NCBI RefSeq assembly: GCF_004348345.1
Contig: NZ_SMJZ01000028.1
Coordinates: 1 to 53,887, forward strand
Length of the DNA: 53,887 bases
From: Nonomuraea longispora
GTDB lineage: Bacteria; Actinomycetota; Actinomycetes; Streptosporangiales; Streptosporangiaceae
Direction: 5' to 3'
Part shown: in pieces, positions 16,544 through 24,829 of the stretch
How the letters are laid out: the number at the start of each line of letters is the position of its first letter
Numbering within the stretch: position 1 is the stretch's first letter
The notes under the pieces: generated by a model
What the model saw: only the letters and a program-made list of their open reading frames with translations
Database searches by the model: none
Told to the model about the DNA's origin: nothing
Made by a program: the position numbers and the translations under genes

Positions 16544-17242
16544 ATGACCTTGACCGGACGGACAAAGACGGAGCAGGCGTACCACGTGCTGCGCAGGGCG
16601 ATCGTCACAGGGGACCTCGCCGAGGACATGCCCCTGGATGACGCGATGCTCTCGACCCGCTACGGGTTCGGGCGCACCCCCATCAGGGAGGCGCTCAAGA
16701 AGCTGGCCGACGAGCAGTTCGTCAACTACCCGCCGCACCGCACCCCTTACGTGCGCGGGATCCGGGTCAGGGATCTGTCCAGGCTGTACGAGTCGCGCCA
16801 CCTCCTGGAGGAGCCCGTGGCACGGCTGGCGGCCAGGCGTGCCACCCTCGCGCAACTGGACGAGCTGGAACGGATCTGCGATCGCATCGACGACGAGATC
16901 GTGGCCGGCCAGCCGTACGAGGCCATCGAGTACGACCACCAGTTCCACCTGGAGATCGCGAAGTCGACCGACAACCCGTTTCTGGCGGAGGCGGTGAACC
17001 GGCTCAACTGCGGATCCCTGCGGATCTGGTACATGGCCCACAGCACGCTCGGCATGGAGAACACCAACGAGGACCACCGGGCGATCCAGGCCGCACTCAA
17101 GGAGAAAGATCCGGACAAGTCGGAAACGTTGGTGCGGCAGCACATCGACAAGTCGTATTCACGGCAGATGGCGCTGCAGCAGCTCGACCCCGTGATCGTC
17201 GCCCCGTCGTCGGCCCGGTCGTCACAAGGAGAACCACCATGA
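16544..17242 (+). CDS. GntR-family regulator, FadR/FCD subfamily
   Basis: 232 residues. The N-terminal winged helix (about 8-70) shows TEQAYHVLRRAIVTGDL, STRYGFGRTPIREALKKLADEQFV and the wing YPPHRTPYV. The C-terminal FCD domain has the metal/ligand positions typical of the group: RDLSRLYESRHLLEEPVARLAA, EYDHQFHLEIA and NEDHRAIQAALKEKD. FCD regulators respond to small carboxylates or amino acids. The start is placed at ATG 16544, which follows GAGGG; a start at 16493 would add 17 residues not seen in the family. It overlaps the binding-protein gene by ATGA (17239-17242), so it is the first gene of the operon it most likely controls. Confidence 0.88.
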   Translation: MTLTGRTKTEQAYHVLRRAIVTGDLAEDMPLDDAMLSTRYGFGRTPIREALKKLADEQFVNYPPHRTPYVRGIRVRDLSRLYESRHLLEEPVARLAARRATLAQLDELERICDRIDDEIVAGQPYEAIEYDHQFHLEIAKSTDNPFLAEAVNRLNCGSLRIWYMAHSTLGMENTNEDHRAIQAALKEKDPDKSETLVRQHIDKSYSRQMALQQLDPVIVAPSSARSSQGEPP

Positions 17243-18309
17243 AGTTGAAGCCGCTGGCCGGCGGGCTGCTCGCCATCGCGCTGGCCACGGTGGCGGGCTG
17301 TTCCGGTAGCTCCAGCACCCCCACCAACAACGCGCCCGACTCAGGAACCATCACCGTCAAGGGATATTCGGGAATCTTCGAGGACGTCTTCAAGAAGTCG
17401 GTCATCGAGCCGTTCCAGAAGAAATACCCGAAGATCAAGGTGAAGTTCGTCGGCTCGGCCAACTCCGCCGAGAACCTGGCGTCCCTGCGCGCCGCGCGGA
17501 ACAGCCCCGACACCGACGTCTCGATCATGGACATCTCCACCTCCGGCACCGGTAACAAGTCCGAGGTGTTCCAGCCGCTCGACCCGGCCAAGGTGCCGAA
17601 CATGAAGGACATCGACCCGCGCGGCAAGGTCGAGGGGAACTACGGCCCCGCGGTGACGTTCGACAGCCTCGTCCTGCTCTACAACGAATCCGTCAGCCCC
17701 GCCCCCACCTCGTGGAACGCCCTGTGGGACCCCAAGTACAAGGGCAAGGTCGTGGTGCCGGCCCAGCCGGACATCCAGGGCGCCGGCCTCATGCTCATCG
17801 AGAACGCCAAGGCGGGCGGCGACTACACCAAGTCCGTCGACCAGGGCGTGGCCCGGCTCAAGCAGCTGGCGCCGAACGTGCAGACCTGGTCGCCCCAGCC
17901 CGACTCGTACACGCTCGTGCAGTCGGGGACCGCGGCGCTGGCCGTCGGCTGGAACGCCCGCGGCCAGTACTACGCCGACGAGAGCCACGGCAAGCTGAAA
18001 GTGGCCATCGTGGACGAGCAGACCATCTTCCAGATCAACACCATCAACCTGGTGAAGGACTCGCCGTCTCCCGCCGCCGCGCAGACCTTCATCAACTACA
18101 CGCTGAGCCCCGAGTCGCAGGAATCCTTCACCGAGGCCATGTACTACGCACCCACGAACACCAAGGCGAAGCCGAGCGAGAAGGCGCTGAAGCGCACCTC
18201 GCTCGACCCGGCGAAGTCCGCGGAGATCCTCCAGGTCGACTGGACGCAGGTGGCCGCCAACCGCGAGAAGTGGACGCAGCTGTGGCGCCGCGAGATCCTG
18301 GCGAGCTGA
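17239..18309 (+). CDS. Polyamine-type extracellular binding lipoprotein (ABC importer)
   Basis: 356 residues. The signal peptide ends with VAGC (lipidated C21) and a Ser/Thr/Asn-rich linker. The mature protein has the spermidine/putrescine (PotD/PotF) layout: ITVKGYSGIFEDVFKKSVIEPFQKK near the N-terminus, TFDSLVLLYNESVSPAPTSWNALWDPKYKGKVVVP as the hinge-region signature, and SPSPAAAQTFINYTLSPESQ near the C-terminus. Relatives bind polyamines, amino acids or small organic acids. Its neighbours (RraA-like protein, nitrilase-type amidase) suggest a nitrogen-containing acid or amide rather than a plain polyamine. Very close gene spacing continues to the ATPase. Confidence 0.9.
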   Translation: MKLKPLAGGLLAIALATVAGCSGSSSTPTNNAPDSGTITVKGYSGIFEDVFKKSVIEPFQKKYPKIKVKFVGSANSAENLASLRAARNSPDTDVSIMDISTSGTGNKSEVFQPLDPAKVPNMKDIDPRGKVEGNYGPAVTFDSLVLLYNESVSPAPTSWNALWDPKYKGKVVVPAQPDIQGAGLMLIENAKAGGDYTKSVDQGVARLKQLAPNVQTWSPQPDSYTLVQSGTAALAVGWNARGQYYADESHGKLKVAIVDEQTIFQINTINLVKDSPSPAAAQTFINYTLSPESQESFTEAMYYAPTNTKAKPSEKALKRTSLDPAKSAEILQVDWTQVAANREKWTQLWRREILAS

Positions 18310-18317
18310 GGCGACAG

Positions 18318-19373
18318 ATGTCCTTCCTGCAGCTCGACGACATCGTCAAGAAATATCCAGGGGCGGAGCGTCCCAGCGTCGCGGACTTCACGCTGGGCAT
18401 CGACCAGGGCGAGTTCGTCTCGCTCCTCGGCCCTTCCGGGTGCGGCAAGACGACCACCCTGCGGATGATCGCCGGCCTCGTCGAGGCGACCTCGGGCCGC
18501 ATTCACCTGGACGGCAAGGAGCTGACCAGGACCCCCGTCCACCAGCGCGGCATGGGCCTGGTCTTCCAGAACTACGCGCTCTTCCCCCACCTGAACGTCG
18601 CGCGCAACGTCGCCTTCGGCCTGGAGATGCGCCGCACCTCCAAGGCGGAGGCCAAGCGGCGGGTCGAGGAGGCGCTCGACCTGGTCAGGCTCGGCCACCT
18701 GAGCGGCCGCCGCATCAAGCAGCTCTCCGGTGGCCAGCAGCAGCGGGTCGCGCTCGCCCGCGCCCTGGTCATCGAGCCGGCGGTGCTGCTGCTCGACGAG
18801 CCGCTGTCCAACCTGGACGCCAAGCTGCGCGACACCATGCGCGAGGAGATCCGCTCGATCCAGCGCAAGCTGGGCATCACCACCGTGTTCGTCACCCACG
18901 ACCAGGACGAGGCGCTGGCCGTGTCCGACCGCATCGTGGTCATGTCGGAGGGCGTCATCGAGCAGGTCGGGACGCCCGAGCAGATCTACGAGCACCCCGC
19001 CAACCGGTTCGTCGCCAACTTCATCGGCCGCGCCAACCTCTTCGACGCCCAGATCACGCACACCGCGGGCGGCGTCGCGGAGCTCGACGTGGCAGGGCTG
19101 GGACAGATGCGGGCCGTGGACGACCAGGGCGCGAAAGGGCCCGCGACCGTGCTGGTCCGCCCGCACCGCATGCAGGTGAGCAAGGCGGCGGCCGACGACG
19201 CCCACGGCACCGTCGAGACGGTCGTCTACGTGGGCGACTCCATCGAGTACGGCGTGCGGGTCGGGGACAACACCGTGTCCGTCCAGTCCGTGGCCGGCGC
19301 GGCGGAACGCCTGGAGCGCGGAACGACCGTGCGGCTGTCCTGGCAGACCGAGGACGCCCTGGTACTGACATGA
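18318..19373 (+). CDS. ABC transporter ATPase, PotA/FbpC type
   Basis: 351 residues. Walker A is GPSGCGKTT, the Q-loop region is LVFQNYALFPHLNV, the signature is LSGGQQQRVALARAL, Walker B is VLLLDEPLSNLD, and the H-loop is VTHDQDEALAVSDR. The C-terminal TOBE region (about 275-350) is shorter than average but contains VLVRPHRM and VETVVYVGDSIEYGV. It starts eight bases after the lipoprotein stop and its TGA overlaps the permease ATG (19370-19373). It energises uptake of the ligand bound by the preceding lipoprotein. Confidence 0.93.
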   Translation: MSFLQLDDIVKKYPGAERPSVADFTLGIDQGEFVSLLGPSGCGKTTTLRMIAGLVEATSGRIHLDGKELTRTPVHQRGMGLVFQNYALFPHLNVARNVAFGLEMRRTSKAEAKRRVEEALDLVRLGHLSGRRIKQLSGGQQQRVALARALVIEPAVLLLDEPLSNLDAKLRDTMREEIRSIQRKLGITTVFVTHDQDEALAVSDRIVVMSEGVIEQVGTPEQIYEHPANRFVANFIGRANLFDAQITHTAGGVAELDVAGLGQMRAVDDQGAKGPATVLVRPHRMQVSKAAADDAHGTVETVVYVGDSIEYGVRVGDNTVSVQSVAGAAERLERGTTVRLSWQTEDALVLT

Positions 19374-20230
19374 GTGCGAAGACCCGCTCCGCGCGGCTGA
19401 CCGTGCTGGGCCTGACGGTTCCCGGGCTGCTCGGCCTGGCCGTCTCGTTCGTGCTGCCGCTGGCCTGGCTCCTGCGGATGAGCTTCAACCGCGGGGACTC
19501 CACCGGATACATCGAGGAGACGTTCACCCTCGACTCGTACGCGCAGTTCGTCGGCGACTCCTACTACTGGGACATGGCGTGGGAGACCACGCTGCTGGGC
19601 CTCGGCGTGACGGTGCTGACGATCGTGGTGTCGTACCCGATCGCGTTGTTCCTGGTCAGGACCGAGTCCAGGTTCAAGGGCATCCTGGTGGCGCTGGCCG
19701 TCGCGCCGCTGCTGACGAGCTCGGTCGTCCGTACGTACGGGTGGCTCGTCCTGCTCGGCAACCAGGGTGTGGTGAACCAGGCGCTCATGGGCGCCGGCCT
19801 GGTCGACCAGCCGCTCGCGCTGATCAACAACCGGATCGGTGTGTACATCGCGCTGGTCGAGATCATGATGCCTTACATGATCCTCTGCCTGCTCGCGGGC
19901 TTCGGCCGGTTCAATCAGGAGCTGGAGCACGCGGCGCAGAGCCTCGGAGCCAACCGCTGGCGCACCTTCTGGCGGATCGTGTGGCCGCTCAGCATGCCCG
20001 GCGTGCTGACCGGGGCGCTGCTGGTGTTCGTGCTGACGATCAGCTCGTTCGTCACGCCGCGGCTGGTCGGCGGCGGAAAGGTCTTCTACCTGGCCACCGA
20101 GATCTACGACCAGGCTACGGCGACGCTCAACTGGCCGTTCGCGGCGGCGATCGCGTTCATCCTGCTCGCGCTCTTCGCCGTCGTCATCGTCATCTACCAG
20201 CGGGCGCTGCGGCGCATCGAGGCCCAGTAG
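19370..20230 (+). CDS. ABC transporter permease, PotB type
   Basis: 286 residues with about six membrane helices beginning LTVPGLLGLAVSFVLPLAWLL. The EAA cytoplasmic loop is ELEHAAQSLGANRWRTFWRIVWPLSMPG, which docks to the ATPase. It has the usual large first external loop with TLDSYAQFVGDSYYW. It pairs with the following permease as the membrane channel of the importer. Confidence 0.93.
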   Translation: MSAKTRSARLTVLGLTVPGLLGLAVSFVLPLAWLLRMSFNRGDSTGYIEETFTLDSYAQFVGDSYYWDMAWETTLLGLGVTVLTIVVSYPIALFLVRTESRFKGILVALAVAPLLTSSVVRTYGWLVLLGNQGVVNQALMGAGLVDQPLALINNRIGVYIALVEIMMPYMILCLLAGFGRFNQELEHAAQSLGANRWRTFWRIVWPLSMPGVLTGALLVFVLTISSFVTPRLVGGGKVFYLATEIYDQATATLNWPFAAAIAFILLALFAVVIVIYQRALRRIEAQ

Positions 20231-20239
20231 GGGGACGGC

Positions 20240-21031
20240 GTGACATCCAAGTTCAGAGGCTGGCCGACCAGGGTGGTCGTGACCCTGCTGTACCTGTTCC
20301 TCCTGGCGCCCATCCTCATGGTGCTGGTCATCTCGTTCGACGCGCAGTCGACGATGTCCTTCCCGCCGCGGGGTTTCACCTTCCAGTGGTACGAGCGCCT
20401 GGCCCAGAACGCGGAGTTCATCCACGGCTTCCAGGTGAGCGCCGTGGTGGGCGTGGGGGTGGCGCTGCTGGCGCTGCTGATCGGGGTGCCCGTCGCGATA
20501 GCGCTGACGCGGCACGAGTTCCGGTTCCGCGAGGTCATGTCCGGATTTTTCCTGTCACCGCTGATGGTGCCGGCCATCGTCCTCGGGCTCGCGCTGCTGC
20601 TGGTCCTCGCCCCTCTCAAGATCACCGGCACGTACGGCGGGCTCATCGTCGCCCACCTGGCCATCACGGTGCCCTACGTCGTCAGGACCACCTCGATGAG
20701 CCTGATGACCATGAACCGCTCGTGCGAGGAGGCCGCCCGCACCCTGGGGGCGTCCCCCTGGCGCACCTTCACCCGCGTGACCCTGCCGCTCATCGCCCCC
20801 GGGGTGCTGGCCGGCGGCGTGATCGCCTTCCTCATCTCCTTCGACGAGGCGGTGATCTCCCTCTTCGTCGTCGGGCCGCAGGCCACCACTCTGCCCGTCG
20901 AGATCTTCCACTACGTGGAGAGCCGGACAGATCCGCAGATCGCGGCGCTGTCGGTCGTACTGATCGCCATCAGCGTGTTGTTCATGGTGATCATCGAACG
21001 GGCGGCCGGCCTGAAGAAGGTCCTGCGCTAG
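20240..21031 (+). CDS. ABC transporter permease, PotC type
   Basis: 263 residues, about six membrane helices (first: VVVTLLYLFLLAPILMVLVISF). The EAA loop is SCEEAARTLGASPWRTFTRVTLPLIAPG. FDAQSTMSFPPRGFTFQWYERL is characteristic of PotC-like subunits. The GTG start at 20240 follows GGGGGA, nine bases after the first permease gene. Confidence 0.93.
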   Translation: MTSKFRGWPTRVVVTLLYLFLLAPILMVLVISFDAQSTMSFPPRGFTFQWYERLAQNAEFIHGFQVSAVVGVGVALLALLIGVPVAIALTRHEFRFREVMSGFFLSPLMVPAIVLGLALLLVLAPLKITGTYGGLIVAHLAITVPYVVRTTSMSLMTMNRSCEEAARTLGASPWRTFTRVTLPLIAPGVLAGGVIAFLISFDEAVISLFVVGPQATTLPVEIFHYVESRTDPQIAALSVVLIAISVLFMVIIERAAGLKKVLR

Positions 21032-21064
21032 GACCTGCAGATATCATTTGTCAGGAGTTGTTTC

Positions 21065-21712
21065 ATGTTCGTCCGTCATCCGTCCGCCCCCTCGATCGAT
21101 CCCCGCATCGCCGAGGCCCTGAGCCAGGTCTGCACCTCGACCCTCGGCCACCTGCGCGACCACGGTTTCCCCCGAGGGCTGACGCCCAACGGGCGGCCGC
21201 TGAAGTTCGTCGGCACCGCGGTGACGGTGCGCCTGCCGCATCTCGACTCGACCGCCGTGCACGTCGCGGTCGACGACCTGCGGCCCGGTGACGTCCTCGT
21301 CGTCGAGCAGAGCGGTGACGAGCAGCGGTCGTGCTTCGGCGGGCTGGTGTCGTTCACGGCCAAGACCAGGGGAGCGGTGGGCGCCGTCATCGACGGGCGG
21401 ATCAACGACATCGAGGAGATGGCCGGGTACGGGTTCCCCGCCTACTCGCGGGGTATCGCCGCCCACACCACGCGGATCTCCGGCATCGAGGGGTCCATCA
21501 ACGTGCCCGTGTCGATCGGCGGCGTCGTGGTGTCCCCGGGTGACGTGGTGTTCGCAGACTCCGACGGGGTGGCGATCCTGGACCCGGCCGAGGCACTGGA
21601 GATCGCGGCGGTGCTGAAGAAGAAGGAGGACGCCGAGATTCCCGCCCGCGAGGCGATCGCGGCGGGCGGCCGCATTTCCGACTACTCAGGCGCGGCCAAG
21701 TACTTCGCGTGA
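21065..21712 (+). CDS. RraA-like/aldolase-type protein (RraA superfamily)
   Basis: 215 residues. The core motif is present: FGGLVSFTAKTRGAVGAVIDGRINDIEEM, equivalent to GGxxxxxAxxRGxxGxVxDGxxRD, and PGDVVFADSDGVAIL near the C-terminus. The second Arg-Asp of the motif reads IND instead of xRD, which may affect the oxaloacetate-decarboxylase/HMG-aldolase activity known for Mg-dependent members. Superfamily enzymes cleave or decarboxylate 4-hydroxy-2-oxo acids; the E. coli RraA ribonuclease regulator is a non-enzymatic relative. Operon position behind a transporter favours a catabolic enzyme. ATG 21065 follows CAGGAG. Confidence 0.8.
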   Translation: MFVRHPSAPSIDPRIAEALSQVCTSTLGHLRDHGFPRGLTPNGRPLKFVGTAVTVRLPHLDSTAVHVAVDDLRPGDVLVVEQSGDEQRSCFGGLVSFTAKTRGAVGAVIDGRINDIEEMAGYGFPAYSRGIAAHTTRISGIEGSINVPVSIGGVVVSPGDVVFADSDGVAILDPAEALEIAAVLKKKEDAEIPAREAIAAGGRISDYSGAAKYFA

Positions 21713-21735
21713 CCGCCGTTCGTTAAGGAGTTCAG

Positions 21736-22542
21736 ATGAGCATCAAGATCGCTGTGGCCCAGTTCGGCGCCACCACCGACAAGGAGTCGAACCTCGCGAA
21801 GGTGCAGGGGCTGATCGAGCGCGCCGCAGGCGAGGGGCTCGACCTGGTCGTGCTGCCCGAGAACGCGATGTACAGCAACCCCGACGTCACCGCCGACATC
21901 AGCGGCGCCGTGGAGACGCTGGACGGCCCGTTCGTGTCCGCGGTCGGCGAGGCCGCCAAGCGCCACGGCATCGCGGTCGTCGCCGGCATGACGGAGAAAC
22001 TGCCGGAGAACCCGCGCGCCTCCAACACCGTGGTCGCCTTCGACGCCGACGGCCGGCGCATCGGCGTCTACCGCAAGGTGCACCTCTACGACGCCTTCGG
22101 CTACAAGGAGTCCGACCGCATCCAGCCCGCGGAGTTCACGCCGCTGACCTTCGCCATGGGCGGGCTCACGTTCGGCGTGATGACCTGCTACGACCTGCGC
22201 TTCCCCGAGATCTCCCGGCTGCTCGTGGACGCCGGCGCGAACGCCGTCATCGTGCCCGCCGCCTGGGTGGCCGGCCCCGCCAAGGAGGACCACTGGGTCA
22301 CGCTGGCCCGCGCCCGCGCGATCGAGAACACGTCCTACATGGTCATGGCCGGCCAGTCCGGCCCCAACTGCACCGGCCAGAGCATGATCATCGACCCGAT
22401 GGGCACGATCGTCGCGTCGGCCGGCGAGTCGGAGGGCCTCGCGTCGGGCCCCCTGTCGGCCGAGCGGATCGAGCAGGTGCGGGCCAAGAATCCCAGCCTG
22501 GCCAACCGCCGCTTCACGGTCGCCGCCCTCGCGTCCCCGTAA
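21736..22542 (+). CDS. Nitrilase-superfamily carbon-nitrogen hydrolase (amidase)
   Basis: 268 residues. The Glu-Lys-Cys triad is complete: E42 in VVLPENAMY, K114 in VYRKVHLYD, and C151 in VMTCYDLRFPEIS. RARAIENTSYMVMAGQSG and IIDPMGTIVASAG are the typical C-terminal landmarks. The YRKVHL and CYDLRFPE motifs are closest to omega-amidase and Nit-type enzymes, which hydrolyse terminal amides of dicarboxylic monoamides, rather than true nitrilases. It is the last gene of the GntR-ABC-RraA operon, 23 bases after the RraA-like gene with AAGGAG upstream, and most likely releases ammonia from an imported amide or its intermediate. It ends at a strong hairpin. Confidence 0.88.
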   Translation: MSIKIAVAQFGATTDKESNLAKVQGLIERAAGEGLDLVVLPENAMYSNPDVTADISGAVETLDGPFVSAVGEAAKRHGIAVVAGMTEKLPENPRASNTVVAFDADGRRIGVYRKVHLYDAFGYKESDRIQPAEFTPLTFAMGGLTFGVMTCYDLRFPEISRLLVDAGANAVIVPAAWVAGPAKEDHWVTLARARAIENTSYMVMAGQSGPNCTGQSMIIDPMGTIVASAGESEGLASGPLSAERIEQVRAKNPSLANRRFTVAALASP

Positions 22543-22571
22543 GGCGGGGGCCGGCGCGCCGGCGCCCCGCC
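22543..22571. terminator. GC-rich hairpin between convergent genes
   Basis: GGCGGGGGCCGGCG (22543-22556) faces CGCCGGCGCCCCGCC (22557-22571), a nearly perfect inverted repeat with one bulge, right after the amidase stop and just before the sulfotransferase stop. It is a plausible terminator for both directions. Confidence 0.55.
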
Positions 22572-22581
22572 GTTGTACGGG

Positions 22582-23526
22582 TCAGCGCAGCGGGTAGCCG
22601 TAGCGCAGCATGCCGGGGGCGGTGAAGGCGGTGACCATGCGGCGGCGGGACGGGCGCATCGCCGAGCGCCACTCCTCGTCCGCCCTCAGCGGCACCACAC
22701 CCGTACGGATGCGCATCGGGTTGCCCGCCACGCTGTGGTCGGCGGGCAGGTCGATCGTGCCGTCGCCGAGGAACTGGGTGCCGGCCCCCGGTAGGCCGGC
22801 GAACTCCAGCACCCGCGACAACTCGCGCTGCGGCCGGGCCACGAAGTCCTCGTAACGCAGGAGTGTCCACGGGGTGCTGGTCAGGCGGAACGCCTCGATG
22901 GCGGCGTTGAAGGCCAGCCACTCGGCGGCGGTCTGCGCCGGTGAGTGGGTGGCCATCAGCCGGCCGTTCTTGTCGGCGCGCTGGACCTTGCGCGACCAGG
23001 AGTGCACGACGCCGTGCGGGCCGCGTACGAGCTGGACGATGCGCAGGTCGATGCCGGAGACTCGGCGCAGCAGCAGCGCCGAGGTGGGGAACTTGGAGGA
23101 GTCGATGATCAACCGGCTCCCGCTGACCTCGGCGATTCCCCGGTAGACGGCGGCCATGGTCTCGGCGTACCGGTGGACGCGTTGGCCGAAGGCTCCCGTG
23201 GAGCCCGGCAGGACGTGGCGCGGGACGTGCCTGATGCGCATGACGGAGCGGTGCAGCCGGGCCATCTCGGCGGCGTCGACGTTCCGCCAGCCGCCGAAGG
23301 CGGCCTGGCCGACCTCCTGCCAGAAGGCGCACCGGCGGAACCTCTTGCTGCATCCGCAGAGCTGGTTCTTGGTCACGCCCTGGGTCCAGAGGTAGCGCAG
23401 TTCGCCGACGCAGGTCGCGCCCTCGGCCGCGCCGAGCGCGCGGGAGACCAGGGTGCTGCCCGACCTGCCATGGCCTCCGACGAACAAGATGCGGATCGGC
23501 TGCGGGGGAGTTGGTGCCATGGTCAT
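22582..23526 (-). CDS. PAPS-type sulfotransferase
   Basis: 314 residues. The 5'-phosphosulfate-binding loop is GGHGRSGSTLVSRALG near residue 17, and the 3'-phosphate-binding segment is IVQLVRGPHGVVHSWSRKV. LRYEDFVARPQRELSRVLEFAGLP is the conserved core of Sulfotransfer_3 proteins. An unusual Cys pair occurs in QLCGCSKRFRRCAFW. The enzyme would transfer sulfate from PAPS to a small molecule, lipid or glycan; no substrate is indicated because no biosynthetic genes adjoin. ATG 23526 (or ATG 23520) is chosen since the longer frame has no homology-like sequence. It stands alone after a ~450-base upstream region. Confidence 0.82.
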   Translation of the reverse strand: MTMAPTPPQPIRILFVGGHGRSGSTLVSRALGAAEGATCVGELRYLWTQGVTKNQLCGCSKRFRRCAFWQEVGQAAFGGWRNVDAAEMARLHRSVMRIRHVPRHVLPGSTGAFGQRVHRYAETMAAVYRGIAEVSGSRLIIDSSKFPTSALLLRRVSGIDLRIVQLVRGPHGVVHSWSRKVQRADKNGRLMATHSPAQTAAEWLAFNAAIEAFRLTSTPWTLLRYEDFVARPQRELSRVLEFAGLPGAGTQFLGDGTIDLPADHSVAGNPMRIRTGVVPLRADEEWRSAMRPSRRRMVTAFTAPGMLRYGYPLR

Positions 23527-23976
23527 ACCTGAGGGCCCGGTGAAGGGCGGGTGGCGGATGGACAACTGGGGGAATGAGTGGTGTTCGGGGTCATCAACAC
23601 CCCAACGTAGGGTCCAACGCCTCTGCCCGATACCGCTTCTGAGATTTGGGGCCCGTGGCCCCACGCGGGAGCGGTGACGTCGAGGCGGCGAGGTCCGCGG
23701 TCGGAAGGGTCGGCACCGCCGGCCTCAGGGCCCGTCGACAAGCCAGGCGTCGCCCGCGGTGAAGAGCCGCCGGCGCGGTCGCGATTAACCTTTATTCAAA
23801 GCGGCGCCAGTAAACCGCTGGCTGCCTTTGTTCTGCACCGGCGGCGGTGGGCCGTGCTCCATGAACTCGGCTCTGGCCGCAATTCCCTGACTTATGGAGA
23901 TGCGCTCGCCCGCGCGGCTCGATGGTGCCGGCGGCTCCGTTTCCAATAGGGCGGCGCCGGGCCCGGGCGTGTCCGC
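23527..23976. other. 450-base intergenic region upstream of the sulfotransferase gene
   Basis: No convincing gene. It holds the sulfotransferase promoter and the 3' flank of lsr2. A perfect hairpin GGGGCC-CGT-GGCCCC lies at 23648-23662. The stretch 23780-23950 is markedly less GC-rich than its surroundings. On the reverse strand it carries a 25-codon frame (ATG 23862 to TAA 23785-23787) without a ribosome-binding site, which is too weak to call. The longer frames here look like chance GC-rich openings. Confidence 0.5.
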
Positions 23977-24315
23977 TCAGTGGGCCGCTTCGTACTGCTG
24001 CACGATGGTGGCGGCGATGCGGCCGCGCTCGCTCACCGGGAGCCCCTGAGCCTTGGCCCACCGCCTGATCTCGGTGGACTTCTCACGGCTGATGGACCGG
24101 GACGAGCCGCCGGTGCCACGCCGCCCACGGGTCCGCTCCGCGCGGACCGCGCGGGCCCTGGTGATGAAGGGCGCCAGGGCCTTCTCCAACTTCTCCCTGT
24201 TCTCGCCGGACAGGTCGATCTCGTAGTTAGTGCCGTCGAGGGCGAACGCGGTGGTCCCCTCGGCTTCACTTCCGTCGATGTCGTCGATAAAAGTTTCAAC
24301 GATGCGCTTCGCCAT
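23977..24315 (-). CDS. lsr2: Lsr2 nucleoid-associated xenogeneic silencer
   Basis: 112 residues, the usual Lsr2 size. The N-terminal dimerisation domain (about 1-58) contains VETFIDDIDGSEAEGTTAFALDGTNYEIDLS, where Lsr2 proteins have their characteristic acidic DDxDG/YEIDLS elements. A basic linker (RTRGRRGTGGSSR) follows. The C-terminal DNA-binding domain includes IRRWAKAQGLPVSERGRIAATIVQQYEAAH; R97-G98-R99 is the AT-hook-like motif that enters the minor groove of AT-rich DNA. Lsr2 bridges DNA and silences horizontally acquired genes in actinomycetes. It is transcribed alone. Actinomycetes often carry two copies; whether this is the main one cannot be told here. Confidence 0.95.
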   Translation of the reverse strand: MAKRIVETFIDDIDGSEAEGTTAFALDGTNYEIDLSGENREKLEKALAPFITRARAVRAERTRGRRGTGGSSRSISREKSTEIRRWAKAQGLPVSERGRIAATIVQQYEAAH

Positions 24316-24501
24316 GATGCTGCTCCAAGGACGCTATGGTTGCAGCGTACTGTAGCCGCCTTCAGCACTATGTGCATCGTCCGGGGCCAGGTGAGCCGCG
24401 TTTCACATGACCTGTCCGAGAGGCGCGGAGATCGGTGAAGTTGAAGAAATATTCAGGACGCCCCTATTCACAAGGGGAACCGGCACTGGTGGCCGGTGCG
24501 G

Positions 24502-24798
24502 TCAGGCGGTCCGGCCGACCGCGGCGCGCGCCGCCATCCGGCGTTCGAACCACAACGAGGTGAACGGCGGCACCGAGCACGCCAGGCCCAGCACCACGGC
24601 GCCCCTGCTCCAGCCCGCCTCCCGCGCCGAGAGCACCACGCCGAGCCCGTACAACACGAACATCGCCCCGTGGATCGGCCCGAACACCTTCACGCCGAGC
24701 TCGCCGGTGGCGGTCACGTACTTGAAGAACATCCCGGCCAGCAGGCCCGCCCACGAACACGCCTCGGCCACCGCCACAATCCGGAACCAACGCAGCAT
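24502..24798 (-). CDS. DUF3817-family small membrane protein
   Basis: 98 residues. Three hydrophobic helices are visible (VAEACSWAGLLAGMFFKYV, FGPIHGAMFVLYGLGVVL, GAVVLGLACSVPPFTSLWF). The conserved pattern FRIVAVAEACSWAGLL, KVFGPIHGAMFVLY and PPFTSLWFERR identifies the DUF3817 family of actinobacterial integral membrane proteins of unknown function. ATG 24798 is preceded by AAAGGTG. It lies 31 bases after the WYL regulator stop and may be co-transcribed with it. A small inverted repeat (CCCCT 24461-24465, AGGGG 24473-24477) follows its stop. Confidence 0.85.
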   Translation of the reverse strand: MLRWFRIVAVAEACSWAGLLAGMFFKYVTATGELGVKVFGPIHGAMFVLYGLGVVLSAREAGWSRGAVVLGLACSVPPFTSLWFERRMAARAAVGRTA

Positions 24799-24829
24799 GC
24801 TTCACCTTTCGCCCGACGGAGTTCGTACT

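Noticed and set aside
23674..23949. 91-codon forward frame in the gap upstream of the sulfotransferase gene
   Set aside because: No ribosome-binding site and no protein-like pattern; composition suggests a chance opening.
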